From NCBI RefSeq assembly GCF_040812015.1, contig NZ_JBFNXJ010000001.1, positions 124,001 through 188,000 of the forward strand: a stretch of DNA of 64,000 nucleotides, read 5' to 3'. The notes below the pieces were generated by a model, which had not been told where the DNA came from, did no database searches, and saw only the letters and a list, made by a program, of their open reading frames with translations. Positions 8,460-17,507 of the stretch are shown here, piece by piece. The DNA is from Chitinivorax sp. PXF-14. GTDB lineage: Bacteria; Pseudomonadota; Gammaproteobacteria; Burkholderiales; SCOH01. Both the position numbers and the translations under genes were made by a program. Position 1 is the first letter of the stretch, and every line of letters starts with the position of its first letter.

Positions 8460-8545
8460 GCGGCCTGACCCCAGGCCATTGCGCCGGCCGAATGGCGCCG
8501 GCTTGCATGCCTATAATGGCATTACTCTCCACTTCGGGCCTTTTC

Positions 8546-11500
8546 ATGGCGCCTCACCGCTCGCATCTCGCCTCCTTGCGCTTCAACCTCGCCCTGCTGT
8601 TGGTCTGCATTGCGGTGCTGCTGCTGTCGGCCGCCGCCTGGCTGGTGTGGCGCAATCTGGTCGATACCCGTGCCGTGGCGCTGGAGCAGGATGCGGTGCT
8701 GGCGCGCGCGCTCGACGAGCACATCTCGGGTGTATTCGCCACCCTCGCCGCTTCTACCGAGCGGGTCGTGCAGAGCCCGCTGCTGCGCGAGCACATGGCC
8801 GATACGCCGGAGGCCTCGCTGCACATGTTGCTGGCCGAGGTGTCGCAGAGCCTGCCGCAGGTGAAGCGCATCGCGCTGTACAACGAGCGCGGCGTGGGCA
8901 TTGCGCATTCGCAGGAGTTTCCGTTCAAGCGCATCAACGTCTACGACCGCGAATATTTCCGTTACCACATGGCGAACCCAGGCCAGGGGCTGTTCGTCAG
9001 CAAGCCGGTATCGAGCCGCGTCGACAATGCTGCCATCCTACCCGTCTCGCGCCGCATCGATCACCGCGACGGCAGTTTCGCCGGGGTGCTGGTGATCGTG
9101 TTCGACTATTCCTACCTGCAGCGCTTCTACCAGGCGCTCGAACTCGATGGCGACCGCACGGTGATGCTGCTGCGCAACGATGCGGAAATCCTGCTGCGCT
9201 ATCCGCAGGGCGGTTTCGAGCCCGATCGTGGCCACCAGGCCGTGTCGTCGCTGTTCGACCCGGCCATGGCCAAGGTGCGTGACGGCATGGTCGAAGAGCC
9301 GCTGGCGGGGGATGGGCCGGTCAACCTGCTGAGCTTCCGGCGCACCGCCGGCCTGCCGCTGATCGTCACCGTCGGCATCGACAAGGACAGGCTGCTCGGT
9401 GGCTGGCGCGGCTACCTGTACGGCATGCTGCTGGTGGCCATGCTGCTGGTGGGCGTGCTGGCGGCGATCTGGCGGCTGCTGTCGCACCAGATCGAGCGCC
9501 TGGCGCGCACCGAGCAGCAATTGCTGCGCATCCAGTTCGTGGTCGACAACAGCGCCGACATGCTGTTCTGGGTCGATGGCGATGGCCGCTTCCGTTACGT
9601 CAACGACAGCGCCTGCCAGCGCCTGGGCTATACGCGCGAGCAATTGCTGGGCATGTCGGTGCCCGACATCGACCCGAACTACCCGCTCGCTGCCCATCTG
9701 CAACTGTTCCAGCGGCTGCGGCGCACACACTCGGACCGCCTCGATTCGGTGCTGCAGGCGCGTGACGGCACGCATTTTCCGGTCGAGATCGTGCTGTCCT
9801 ATTTCCAGCTCGACGAGCAGGAGTTGCTAAGTGCCTCGATACGCGACATGAGCGAGCGCGTCAGCGCGCAGATCGAGCTCAGCCGGCTGTCCGAGCGCCT
9901 GCGCCTGGCGCAGCGCGCGGTGCACATGGGGGTGTGGAACTGGGATATCGCCACCGGCCGGATCGAGTGGGACGAGGTGCAGCGCTGCATCTACGGCAGC
10001 GAGGCCGGCCAGTTCGGCGGCACGTTCGAGCACTGGCGCGAGCTGATCCACCCGTCCGACCGGCCGCGTTTCGATGCCGAGCTGCAAGGCGTGCTGCGTG
10101 GCGACCTGGGGCTCGACATCCAGTTCCGTGTCGTGCGGCCCAACGGCCAGGTCCGCTTCCTGCGCGCCTATGGCCAGCTGGAGCGCGATGACCGGGGCCA
10201 GCCGCTACGTCTGGTCGGCATCAATCTCGACGTTACCGAACATCGGCGCGCCGAAACGCTGGTCGAGAACATGATGCGCCTGACGGCCTCCGCCGTCGGC
10301 GACAGCTTTTTCCGCTCGCTGGTGATCGAGCTGTGCGGTGCGCTGGGCGTGCGGTATGCACTGGTGGCCGAGCTGGCGCCACGTGGCGAGCCCAGGTCGG
10401 CTATCACCGTGGCGCTCTGCTCCCGCGGTGAGATCGTGGACGGCGTGGAGTGGGAGCTCGACGGCACGCCCAGCGGCGACGTCTGCAGCCGAGGCGTGTG
10501 CGTGATCGCGCAAGGCGCGACCGGGCTCTACCCGCAAGACGAGAAGCTGAAGTGCAGCGCGATCGAGAGCTACGTCGGCGTGTTGCTCAAGGGCGCCCAC
10601 GACGAGCCCAATGGCCTGCTGGTGGTGATGCACGACAAGCCGATCCCCGATATCGAGCAGGCGCGTACCTTGCTGACCATCCTCGCCACGCGCGCGGGGG
10701 CCGAGCTCGAACGGCGCCAGGCCGAGGTGGCGCTGCGTGCGGAAAAACTGTACTCGGAGCAGATCCTCTTCAACTCGCCAGCGATCATCTGCAATATGGC
10801 GCCGGATGGCCGCATCCTGCGCATCAACCAGGCTTTCCAGGCGATCACCGGCTTCGTGCCGCAGGATGCCATCGGCCGCAACTGGGTCGAGGTGTTCGCA
10901 CCCGGTGGCCGCAGCCAGCCGGGTGAGCGCTTCCTGCTCGACACCAGCAGCTTGGGCGCGAGCGAGCTCGAGCTGACGATGCGCACTCGCAGCGGCGAGC
11001 TGCGCTCGCTGATGTGGAAGACGGCCGCGCGGGCGGGCACCTCGGGCAAGATTGACGAGATCATCGCGGTCGGCGTCGATTCCACCGCGCGCAAGTCGGC
11101 TGAGGCCGAAATCCGCAAGCTCAATGCCGAGCTCGAACAGCGCGTGGTCGACCGGACTGCCGAGCTGCAGGCGACGATCAAGGAGCTCGAATCGTTCAGC
11201 TACTCGGTGTCGCACGACCTGCGCACGCCGCTGCGCAGCATTTCCGGCTTCAGCGCCATCCTGCGCGAAGAGTATTACGGCCAGCTCGACCAGGAGGGGC
11301 GCGACTATCTGAACCGCATCGCCGCTTCCACCGAGCGCCTGTCGCAGCTGATCGACGATATGCTCAACCTGTCGCGCGTCTCGCGCCAGAGCTTCCAGCC
11401 GCGCCAGATCGATCTCGCGCCGATGGCGGGGCGCATCATTGCCGACCTGCGCTTTGGCGACCCGCAGCGGCAGGTGGCATTTGCCTGCCCGCCGCACCTG

Positions 11501-11905
11501 CCGGCCTGGGGCGACGAGCGCCTGGTGCTGATCGTGCTGGAAAACCTGCTGCGCAATGCCTGGAAATTCACCAACAAGCAGCCTGAGGCGCAGATCGAGC
11601 TGGGCATGGCCGAGCGCGCCGGCAAGGCGGTGTACCTGGTGCGCGACAACGGCGCGGGCTTTGACATGCAATATGTCGAGAAGCTGTTCGGTGCGTTTCA
11701 GCGCCTGCACGACGGCAAGGATTTCGAAGGCACCGGCATCGGCCTCGCCATCGTCCAGCGCATCATCCATCGCCATGGCGGCGAGGTGTGGGCCGAGGGC
11801 GCCCTGGGCCGCGGCGCGACCTTCTTCTTCACCTTGCCGCGCGGGCCTGTGCTGCATGTGGACAGCCTGCCCGACACGGGCGGCGGCGACGACGCATCCA
11901 TCTAA
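8546..11905 (+). CDS. multi-PAS hybrid-sensor histidine kinase (no receiver domain)
   Basis: About 1119 residues from the ATG at 8546. Order of domains: membrane helix 1 (about 14-34); a periplasmic Cache-like sensor (about 40-285); membrane helix 2 (about 288-312); PAS (about 325-435, FVVDNSADMLFWVDGDG); PAS/PAC (about 450-570, LAQRAVHMGVWNWD); GAF-like (about 578-725); PAS (about 740-850, FNSPAIICNMAPDGRI); HisKA with phospho-acceptor H890 in SVSHDLRTPLRS; and HATPase (N-box ENLLRNAWKFTN near 998, then VRDNGAGFD and GTGIGLAIV). The kinase module resembles phytochrome-type kinases. The frame is open further upstream, but that part overlaps dinB and is not membrane-protein-like. ATG 8516 is an alternative start. 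No response regulator lies beside it, so the partner is unknown. Confidence 0.9.
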   Translation: MAPHRSHLASLRFNLALLLVCIAVLLLSAAAWLVWRNLVDTRAVALEQDAVLARALDEHISGVFATLAASTERVVQSPLLREHMADTPEASLHMLLAEVSQSLPQVKRIALYNERGVGIAHSQEFPFKRINVYDREYFRYHMANPGQGLFVSKPVSSRVDNAAILPVSRRIDHRDGSFAGVLVIVFDYSYLQRFYQALELDGDRTVMLLRNDAEILLRYPQGGFEPDRGHQAVSSLFDPAMAKVRDGMVEEPLAGDGPVNLLSFRRTAGLPLIVTVGIDKDRLLGGWRGYLYGMLLVAMLLVGVLAAIWRLLSHQIERLARTEQQLLRIQFVVDNSADMLFWVDGDGRFRYVNDSACQRLGYTREQLLGMSVPDIDPNYPLAAHLQLFQRLRRTHSDRLDSVLQARDGTHFPVEIVLSYFQLDEQELLSASIRDMSERVSAQIELSRLSERLRLAQRAVHMGVWNWDIATGRIEWDEVQRCIYGSEAGQFGGTFEHWRELIHPSDRPRFDAELQGVLRGDLGLDIQFRVVRPNGQVRFLRAYGQLERDDRGQPLRLVGINLDVTEHRRAETLVENMMRLTASAVGDSFFRSLVIELCGALGVRYALVAELAPRGEPRSAITVALCSRGEIVDGVEWELDGTPSGDVCSRGVCVIAQGATGLYPQDEKLKCSAIESYVGVLLKGAHDEPNGLLVVMHDKPIPDIEQARTLLTILATRAGAELERRQAEVALRAEKLYSEQILFNSPAIICNMAPDGRILRINQAFQAITGFVPQDAIGRNWVEVFAPGGRSQPGERFLLDTSSLGASELELTMRTRSGELRSLMWKTAARAGTSGKIDEIIAVGVDSTARKSAEAEIRKLNAELEQRVVDRTAELQATIKELESFSYSVSHDLRTPLRSISGFSAILREEYYGQLDQEGRDYLNRIAASTERLSQLIDDMLNLSRVSRQSFQPRQIDLAPMAGRIIADLRFGDPQRQVAFACPPHLPAWGDERLVLIVLENLLRNAWKFTNKQPEAQIELGMAERAGKAVYLVRDNGAGFDMQYVEKLFGAFQRLHDGKDFEGTGIGLAIVQRIIHRHGGEVWAEGALGRGATFFFTLPRGPVLHVDSLPDTGGGDDASI

Positions 11906-12062
11906 ACATGACGCGACTATGACGGTTTGACTAAAATTTGGGCAGGCAAGAAAAAATGCTTGCCCATCCAAGGCTTTGACCGCTTCCTACCGGCTTGCGA
12001 ACAGGCTTATCCACAGCAGCTGTGAATTGCGCGGCGCCGGCTCGCGCCTTACATTGACGGGC

Positions 12063-13040
12063 ATGGACCGCACCGAACGCTTCTACAAGATCGACCAGCT
12101 GCTCAACGACCATCGTGTCGTGCCGGTCGCCACTTTTCTCGACCAGCTCGGTATCTCGCTCGCCACCTTCAAGCGCGACCTCGACTATCTGCGCGACCGC
12201 CTGCACGCACCCATCGTGTGGGACCGCGAGGCGCGCGGCTACCGTTTCGAACGCCAGCACGGCGGCGCGCGCTACGAGCTGCCAGGGCTGTGGTTCAATG
12301 CGCAGGAGATCCACGCACTGCTGACCATGCGCCAGTTGCTCGCCAGCCTCTCGCCCGGCCTGCTGTCGCAGCATGTCGAACCGCTGCTGGCGCGCCTGCA
12401 AAGCGTGCTGGCCGAAAGCCACGCGCCCGAGGAGATCGACCGGCGCATCCGCATCCTGCGCGCCAGCGCCCGCGCCATGCCGTATCGCCAGTTCGAGCTG
12501 GTGGCCACGGCCACCCTCAAACGCCGCCGGCTGGCGCTGTGCTATTACAACCGCAGCCGCGACGACGACACCGAGCGGCAGGTATCGCCGCAACGCCTCG
12601 TGCACTACCGCGACAACTGGTATCTCGACGCCTGGTGCCACTTGCGCGGCGGCCTGCGCAGCTTCGCGCTCGACGCCATCCGCAGCGCCAGCCCGAGCGA
12701 CGAGGCCGCCCTCGACATCGCCGAGGCCGAGCTCGACCGCGTACTGGCTGCCGGCTACGGTATTTTCGGCGGCGCCGAGGTGCAATGGGCCGACCTGCTG
12801 TTCAGCGCCGAACGCGCGCGCTGGGTCGCCGCCGAGCATTGGCATCCCGGGCAGCAGGGCGCCTGGCAGGACGACGGCCGTTACCGCCTGCGGCTACCCT
12901 ACAGCGACGACCGCGAGCTACTGATGGACATCCTGCGCTACGGTGCCGACGTCGAAGTGTTGGCCCCAGCCAACCTCAGACAACGACTGATCGACGCCGT
13001 GGCAGCGATGCAGCGCGTGTACGGCGGCGAAGACTGTTAG
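12063..13040 (+). CDS. WYL-domain transcriptional regulator (YafY/DeoR-like)
   Basis: A 325-residue regulator. The N-terminal winged helix-turn-helix is RFYKIDQLLNDHRVVPVATF then LGISLATFKRDLDYLRDRL. A linker and a WYL domain follow, with RLVHYRDNWYLDAWC carrying the family-naming W-Y-L. A C-terminal WCX-like extension ends at VYGGEDC. WYL proteins bind nucleic-acid-like or nucleotide ligands and often respond to DNA damage or control defence systems. It lies 1.7 kb before cas3, but two unrelated genes and a base-composition change separate them, so a link to CRISPR control is only a possibility. The start at 12063 is chosen over 11976 because the domain begins there. Confidence 0.88.
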   Translation: MDRTERFYKIDQLLNDHRVVPVATFLDQLGISLATFKRDLDYLRDRLHAPIVWDREARGYRFERQHGGARYELPGLWFNAQEIHALLTMRQLLASLSPGLLSQHVEPLLARLQSVLAESHAPEEIDRRIRILRASARAMPYRQFELVATATLKRRRLALCYYNRSRDDDTERQVSPQRLVHYRDNWYLDAWCHLRGGLRSFALDAIRSASPSDEAALDIAEAELDRVLAAGYGIFGGAEVQWADLLFSAERARWVAAEHWHPGQQGAWQDDGRYRLRLPYSDDRELLMDILRYGADVEVLAPANLRQRLIDAVAAMQRVYGGEDC

Positions 13041-13440
13041 CCAGATTTTCGAGGCAGCGGAACAAAGAAACAAAGAAACAAAGAAACAACAGATAACAGT
13101 TCGACAGCACCAAACCCCCTCTCCCCTCGTGGGATGACCAGCGACCTGGTCGGCGTTCTTTGCCGGCCTGGTTGATTTGCCAGTTGCTGGATCAGAGGGC
13201 AGGCGAGGCGGCCGCCACAATCGGCAGCCGCATTCCCACTTCCCCCATTTCTCCCTCACACGATGACTACGATGACCAACCCTTGCCGGCTTGGCCGGCT
13301 GGTCTGTTGCCCGGCCTAAGGGGGGCGGAAGGCCACCCCATCCCGCCCACAGCTTTTTTCAATCACACTCTACACAGGCTCACGCCATGAGCCACAGCAC
13401 CCCGCATACTGTGCCCACACCCTGACCCAGGAGCCACAGC
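13041..13440. other. 400-base intergenic region with short tandem repeat
   Basis: No convincing gene. A near-perfect tandem of an 8-base unit (ACAAAGAA, about three copies) occupies 13062-13087. The rest is C-rich and holds short GC-rich inverted repeats such as GCCGGCTTGGCCGGC near 13290. Small frames here have no ribosome site and no family-like sequence. An AGGAGCC Shine-Dalgarno at its right end serves the next gene. Confidence 0.5.
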
Positions 13441-13707
13441 ATGCACACCGCCCCCCGTTTCCGCCTCAGCGACTACGCCCGCATCCGCCTCGCCCAGAGC
13501 CGCCTGCCCATGTCCGCGCTGGAAAGCCTGCTGCTGCATGGCCGCAGCGAGCCCCAGCGCGATGGCGGCCAGCTCGTCATCCTCGACCGCGCGAGCCTGG
13601 GCCTGGTCGAGCAGCCCGAGCTGCGCGGCCAACTGCGCCGCTACCTGGGCACCTACGCCGTGCTCGGGCGTGACGGCGCGATCAACATCGTCGGCCGGCT
13701 GAACTGA
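13441..13707 (+). CDS. small conserved-looking hypothetical protein
   Basis: An 88-residue protein with an AGGAG site well placed before the ATG. It is mostly helical, basic in its first third (RFRLSDYARIRLAQSRLP) and ends RDGAINIVGRLN. It has no signal peptide or membrane segment. It lies 11 bases before the 5'-nucleotidase gene and is surely co-transcribed and probably translationally coupled with it. No family recognised. Confidence 0.6.
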   Translation: MHTAPRFRLSDYARIRLAQSRLPMSALESLLLHGRSEPQRDGGQLVILDRASLGLVEQPELRGQLRRYLGTYAVLGRDGAINIVGRLN

Positions 13708-13718
13708 AGGGGCACGCC

Positions 13719-14606
13719 ATGGACATCGACAACCCGCTCGTCGTCGCCATCTCCTCGCGCGCCCTGTTCGACCTCGACGCCAGCCACGCCGTGTACGACA
13801 GCGCCGGTGTGGAAGCCTTCAGCCGCTACCAGATCGAGCACGAAGACGAAGCGCTGGCGCCCGGCGTCGCCTTCCCGCTGGTGAAAAAGCTGCTCGCGCT
13901 CAACGGCGACGGCGGCACCCGCGTCGAGATCGTGCTGGTATCGCGCAACAGCGGCGACAGCGGCCTGCGCGTGATGCACTCGATCCGCGAGCACGGGCTC
14001 GACATCGTGCGCGCCGTGTTCACCAACGGCGAGCCGCCCTACCGCTACATCCCGGCGCTCGGCGCCCAGCTGTTTCTCTCCGCCAACCCGGCCGACGTCC
14101 GCGCCGCGCTCGACGCCGGCCACGCCGCCGCCACCATCCTGCCATCGCAGCACAGCCCCAACGGCTCGGGTCAGCTGCGCCTCGCTTTCGACGGCGACGC
14201 CGTGCTGTTCTCCGACGAAGCCGAGCGCGTCTACCAGCAGCACGGCCTCGCCGCCTGGCAGCAACACGAACACCTGCACGCCGACAAGCCGCTGCCCGGC
14301 GGCCCGTTCAAGCCCTTCCTCGACCTGCTGGCCCACATCCAGCGCCAGTTCCCGGCCGACGCCAACCCCATCCGCACCGCCCTCGTCACCGCCCGCGGCG
14401 CCCCGGCCCACGAGCGTGTGATCAAGACGCTGAGAAGCTGGAACGTGCGCATCGACGAAGCCCTGTTCCTCGGCGGCCGCCCCAAGGGCCCCTTCCTCGC
14501 CGCCTTCGGCGCCGACCTGTTCTTCGACGACCAGATGCACAACTGCGCCACCGCCTGCGAGCACGTCCCGACGGGGCATGTGCCGAGTGGGGTGGTGAAT
14601 GAGTGA
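13719..14606 (+). CDS. 5'-nucleotidase (cytosolic NT5C1-like family)
   Basis: A 295-residue protein resembling the bacterial 5'-nucleotidase family related to eukaryotic cytosolic nucleotidase I. Supporting segments are LVVAISSRALFDLDASH at the N-terminus (the FDLD pair stands for the HAD nucleophile motif), EIVLVSRNSGDSGLRV, GEPPYRYI, LRLAFDGDAVLFSDEAE in the middle, and the C-terminal GRPKGPFLAAFGADLFFDDQ. It should hydrolyse nucleoside 5'-monophosphates in the cytoplasm. It is the second gene of a two-gene unit. It ends where the base composition falls abruptly at the border of the CRISPR-Cas region. Confidence 0.8.
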   Translation: MDIDNPLVVAISSRALFDLDASHAVYDSAGVEAFSRYQIEHEDEALAPGVAFPLVKKLLALNGDGGTRVEIVLVSRNSGDSGLRVMHSIREHGLDIVRAVFTNGEPPYRYIPALGAQLFLSANPADVRAALDAGHAAATILPSQHSPNGSGQLRLAFDGDAVLFSDEAERVYQQHGLAAWQQHEHLHADKPLPGGPFKPFLDLLAHIQRQFPADANPIRTALVTARGAPAHERVIKTLRSWNVRIDEALFLGGRPKGPFLAAFGADLFFDDQMHNCATACEHVPTGHVPSGVVNE

Positions 14607-14718
14607 GGGGCGGTCGGGTGGATCATAGACTGAAAATATATTTATGCGCATATCGATAGTTTCTGTTTGGTTGTGCCAATAATGATTGGCGTGGCAGTGG
14701 CTATGGGAAGGTGATTGC

Positions 14719-17409
14719 ATGACACAAGCTGTTTTTCACTACTGGGGTAAGGCAAAACCGTTGATAGACGATGGAATTGCCTATCACCTACTGCCATACC
14801 ACTCTCTGGACGTAGCTGCGGTTGCTGCCGCCTGGTGGGATGCCAGCCCAACCGTTGAACGCCTGTTTTGTACGCTGTGTGCTGGACAGGAATCACACAT
14901 AGTGCGGGCATGGGTGCTCTTTTTTGTTGCAATGCACGACCTGGGCAAATTCGACATTCGATTCCAGGCTCAATCGAGCCAATCCGTGTTGTGCTGCCGA
15001 ATAGACATGACCGAAGATTTGCTGAGTCGCGTTGGGGGAACGCATGAATACAACCATCGTCCTTTTAACCATGGGCCACGCGGTGCTTTTTGGTTTTTCA
15101 GCGAATATCAAAACTGGTTCGGTATTGTCGACAGTCGACGCCGATGTGCGCGGGCTTGGCAACCATGGGTTGCTGCCGTTACCGGGCATCACGGAGTGAT
15201 TCCGGATGGAATTGCATCAGAGCAACGCCTAACCGTCCCGGTGGATCGCTCCTTGCTTGAATATGACCGTCAAGCCCGCCGCGATTGGATACTGGTGCTC
15301 GAGCAGCTGTTTCTTCAACCGGTAGGACTGGATCTACGTGCATTACCGCCAATAATGTCCGATGCAGATGTGGCGCTGTTGGCGGGATTTTGTTCGATCT
15401 GTGATTGGATCGGTTCCAATGAAGAAGACTTTCAGTACTGCTCACAGCCGTTAGATAGTACTAGCGATCTAGCAAACTATTTCAACAGTAGGCTTGAGCA
15501 GGTCTCCAAAGACCAATGTTTGGTCCGTTTTGGCCTCGTCCATGCAGTAAAGCCATATCAGGGAGTGGGGGCCCTGCTTGCTGCTAACCGTTTACCTCGG
15601 CAGGTGCAAACCTTGGTCGACGAATTACCTCTGAGTTGCGGCCTCACCTTGGTCGAAGCACCGACTGGCTCGGGTAAAACAGAAGCGGCGCTGGCTTATG
15701 CTTGGCGATTGCTGTCGGCTGGGCTAGCGGAAGGGGTCATATTCGCCCTGCCTACTCAGGCAACCGCAAACGCAATGCTGGCGCGTTTGACCATTCTTGC
15801 CGATCACCTTTTTGAGGATGGGGCCAATGTCGTTCTGGCGCATGGAAAGGCGAAGTATCACAGTGGATTTCAGCGCCTCAAGGAAATAGGCTACCAAGCG
15901 AGTTTGCAGGCAGATGACGATATCCGTGTGCAGTGTGTCGAGTGGCTGGCCCAGAGCCGTAAGCGGGTTTTCCTTGGGCAAATTGGTGTTTGCACCATCG
16001 ATCAGGTGCTCTTGTCAGTGCTGCCATTCAAGCATCGTTTTGTGCGTGGATTCGGTCTGATGAAAAGCGTGCTGATTGTGGATGAGGTGCACGCCTACGA
16101 CGCCTATATGTATGGCTTGCTTGAACGGGTATTGGCTGCACAGTGCAGGGTTGGGGCAAGCGCAATCTTGCTGTCAGCCACGCTGCCCTCTTCTCAGCGG
16201 GGTAAGCTTGCTGGTGCGTGGGGAGCGAAGCCTGAACTGGATGCTGAGGCGCCATACCCTTTAGTTACCTCCATCCAGCAGGATGGGGAATCGACTTCCT
16301 TTCAATTACAGGATCCTGCACAACAACCTCCTGAGCGAAAGGTACAGATCGAATGCCTGACGAAACAGGGGCTGCTCCCGGACGAAACCCTGCTAGCTCA
16401 AATTGTTGATGCGGTTAACGGCGGTGCGCATGTTGCCGTTGTTTGCAATCTGGTCGCAGACGCCCAGCGCGTTGCTCGCCAGCTGCGCTGCATGGCCCCA
16501 ACGTGCCAGGTCGACTTGTTTCATGCGCGCTACCGGTTCTACGACCGAGCACAGATTGAACAGCAAGTATTGCAGACCTACGGCCCTGGAAATCGGTTGG
16601 GAGGTGGGCGTGTGCTCGTGGCGACCCAGGTCATCGAGCAGAGCCTTGATTTGGATGGGGACTGGCTCATTACGCAGCTATGTCCTGTGGACCTGTTATT
16701 TCAGCGTCTTGGACGTTTGCACCGGCATTTGCGTAGCACCAGGCCGAAAGGTTTTGAGCAACCTCATTGCACGGTGTTGATGCCCGTTGACTCTGACTAC
16801 GGTGCGCACAAGGCCATCTATGGCAATACCCGTGTGTTATGGCGTACTCAACAGATGTTGCAAGGTCTTGATGGCTTGCCGCTATGCTTTCCATTCGCAT
16901 ACAGATCCTGGATCGAGCGAGTGTACCAAGAATCCCCATGGCTCGATGAACCTGCCGATATTTCAATGGGATATGACTGTTTTTACGGAGAGGAGCGGGC
17001 CAAGGCAAATAATGCGACGCACTGGTGCATGACTTCGATGAGCGAGTTTGCTGAAAGTGAGCAAGCGATTCGCGTCTTGACGCGAGATGGCGAGATGGCC
17101 CGCGCTGTTTTGCTGATAGATGAAGAGGGTAAGCCATTGGGTCTCGATCCTGCATTGGATCCGGACGAGGCACTCGACCTGGCCACCATCGGCGTTCCAA
17201 ACAGTTGGCAGTCGTGCTTGCCACCCGCGGATGACGACGGCCGCCATCGCCTGACAGTTCGTGCAGACGGGGAGGGGTGGATGGGTTCCGTGGGTGAGGC
17301 TCGATTTCGCTACGACATGGAGTTCGGCCTGGAAATGAGTAGATCGGGCGATGCCGTCCAGGTATCGCCCGAGCAGTCCCCACAAGAGTGGGGAACAGGA
17401 CCTGTGTAA
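14719..17409 (+). CDS. cas3: Cas3 helicase-nuclease, type I-E
   Basis: An 896-residue fused HD nuclease and superfamily 2 helicase. HD residues: H28 in the YHSLD motif, H73-D74 in AMHDLGKFD, and GHH in VTGHHGVIPDG. Helicase: Walker A PTGSGKTEAA near 315-324, DEVH at 455-458, SATLPS (motif III), and motif VI QRLGRLHRH near 662-670. All are intact. The start at 14719 is set by GGAAGGTG upstream; the frame extends 11 codons further but without a ribosome site. Cascade recruits Cas3 to unwind and shred target DNA. The last 14 codons run through a degenerate CRISPR repeat lying on the opposite strand (17370-17398), so the C-terminus SPEQSPQEWGTGPV is probably not constrained by Cas3 function. Confidence 0.97.
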   Translation: MTQAVFHYWGKAKPLIDDGIAYHLLPYHSLDVAAVAAAWWDASPTVERLFCTLCAGQESHIVRAWVLFFVAMHDLGKFDIRFQAQSSQSVLCCRIDMTEDLLSRVGGTHEYNHRPFNHGPRGAFWFFSEYQNWFGIVDSRRRCARAWQPWVAAVTGHHGVIPDGIASEQRLTVPVDRSLLEYDRQARRDWILVLEQLFLQPVGLDLRALPPIMSDADVALLAGFCSICDWIGSNEEDFQYCSQPLDSTSDLANYFNSRLEQVSKDQCLVRFGLVHAVKPYQGVGALLAANRLPRQVQTLVDELPLSCGLTLVEAPTGSGKTEAALAYAWRLLSAGLAEGVIFALPTQATANAMLARLTILADHLFEDGANVVLAHGKAKYHSGFQRLKEIGYQASLQADDDIRVQCVEWLAQSRKRVFLGQIGVCTIDQVLLSVLPFKHRFVRGFGLMKSVLIVDEVHAYDAYMYGLLERVLAAQCRVGASAILLSATLPSSQRGKLAGAWGAKPELDAEAPYPLVTSIQQDGESTSFQLQDPAQQPPERKVQIECLTKQGLLPDETLLAQIVDAVNGGAHVAVVCNLVADAQRVARQLRCMAPTCQVDLFHARYRFYDRAQIEQQVLQTYGPGNRLGGGRVLVATQVIEQSLDLDGDWLITQLCPVDLLFQRLGRLHRHLRSTRPKGFEQPHCTVLMPVDSDYGAHKAIYGNTRVLWRTQQMLQGLDGLPLCFPFAYRSWIERVYQESPWLDEPADISMGYDCFYGEERAKANNATHWCMTSMSEFAESEQAIRVLTRDGEMARAVLLIDEEGKPLGLDPALDPDEALDLATIGVPNSWQSCLPPADDDGRHRLTVRADGEGWMGSVGEARFRYDMEFGLEMSRSGDAVQVSPEQSPQEWGTGPV

Positions 17410-17459
17410 GAGGCTTCCGCTTCCTGCAGTCGGTTCATCCCCATTTTGATGAGGATGAA
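17370..17459 (-). ncRNA. candidate Cas-regulating crRNA-like RNA (CreR type): degenerate repeat-guide-repeat
   Basis: Two degenerate copies of the array repeat lie on the minus strand with exactly 32 nt between them, giving the same 61-nt spacing as the array. The upstream repeat (17459 to 17431) matches the last 13 bases exactly, TGGGGATGAACCG, including the 8-nt handle. Its 5' part has changed but still pairs as CCTCAT-CAAA-ATGGGG: one pair is replaced by a compensatory U-A and one is G-U. That G-U pair would be a C-A mismatch in a plus-strand RNA, so the structure favours minus-strand transcription. The downstream repeat (17398 to 17370) keeps CTGTTCCCCAC and GTGGGGA with only the loop altered (TCTT), but has lost the handle, which is not needed there. 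The guide (17430 to 17399) starts ACTGCAGGAAGCGG. Processing by Cas6e would give a normal 61-nt crRNA. It overlaps the 3' end of cas3. Its own promoter is not certain. Confidence 0.82.
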
Positions 17460-17472
17460 TAGATTTTAGCCG

Positions 17473-17507
17473 AGTCAGGAGTTATTGGCTACTCTTCCAA
17501 CAGTCTT
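17473..17507 (-). promoter_or_regulatory. partial protospacer with AAG PAM for the CreR-like guide, at the cas8e promoter
   Basis: On the minus strand AAG (17507-17505) is followed by ACTGTTGGAAGAG. The guide of the neighbouring repeat-flanked RNA begins ACTGCAGGAAGCG. Positions 1-4, 7-11 and 13 match. The mismatches in this stretch are 5, 6 and 12, and position 6 is one that type I-E Cascade does not read. Later matches are scattered (14 of 32 overall). Seed-limited pairing of this kind allows Cascade binding without full target cleavage in known systems. The PAM overlaps the first two bases of the predicted -35 box of cas8e. Confidence 0.75.

Noticed and set aside
11945-11964. GGCAAG-AAAAAATG-CTTGCC hairpin after the histidine kinase gene
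   Set aside because: The A/T run is in the loop, not after the stem, so it does not form an intrinsic terminator.
14634-14665. A second target of the CreR-like guide before cas3 (TAG then ACTGAAAAT)
   Set aside because: Only the first four seed bases match and the PAM is weak, which is expected by chance.
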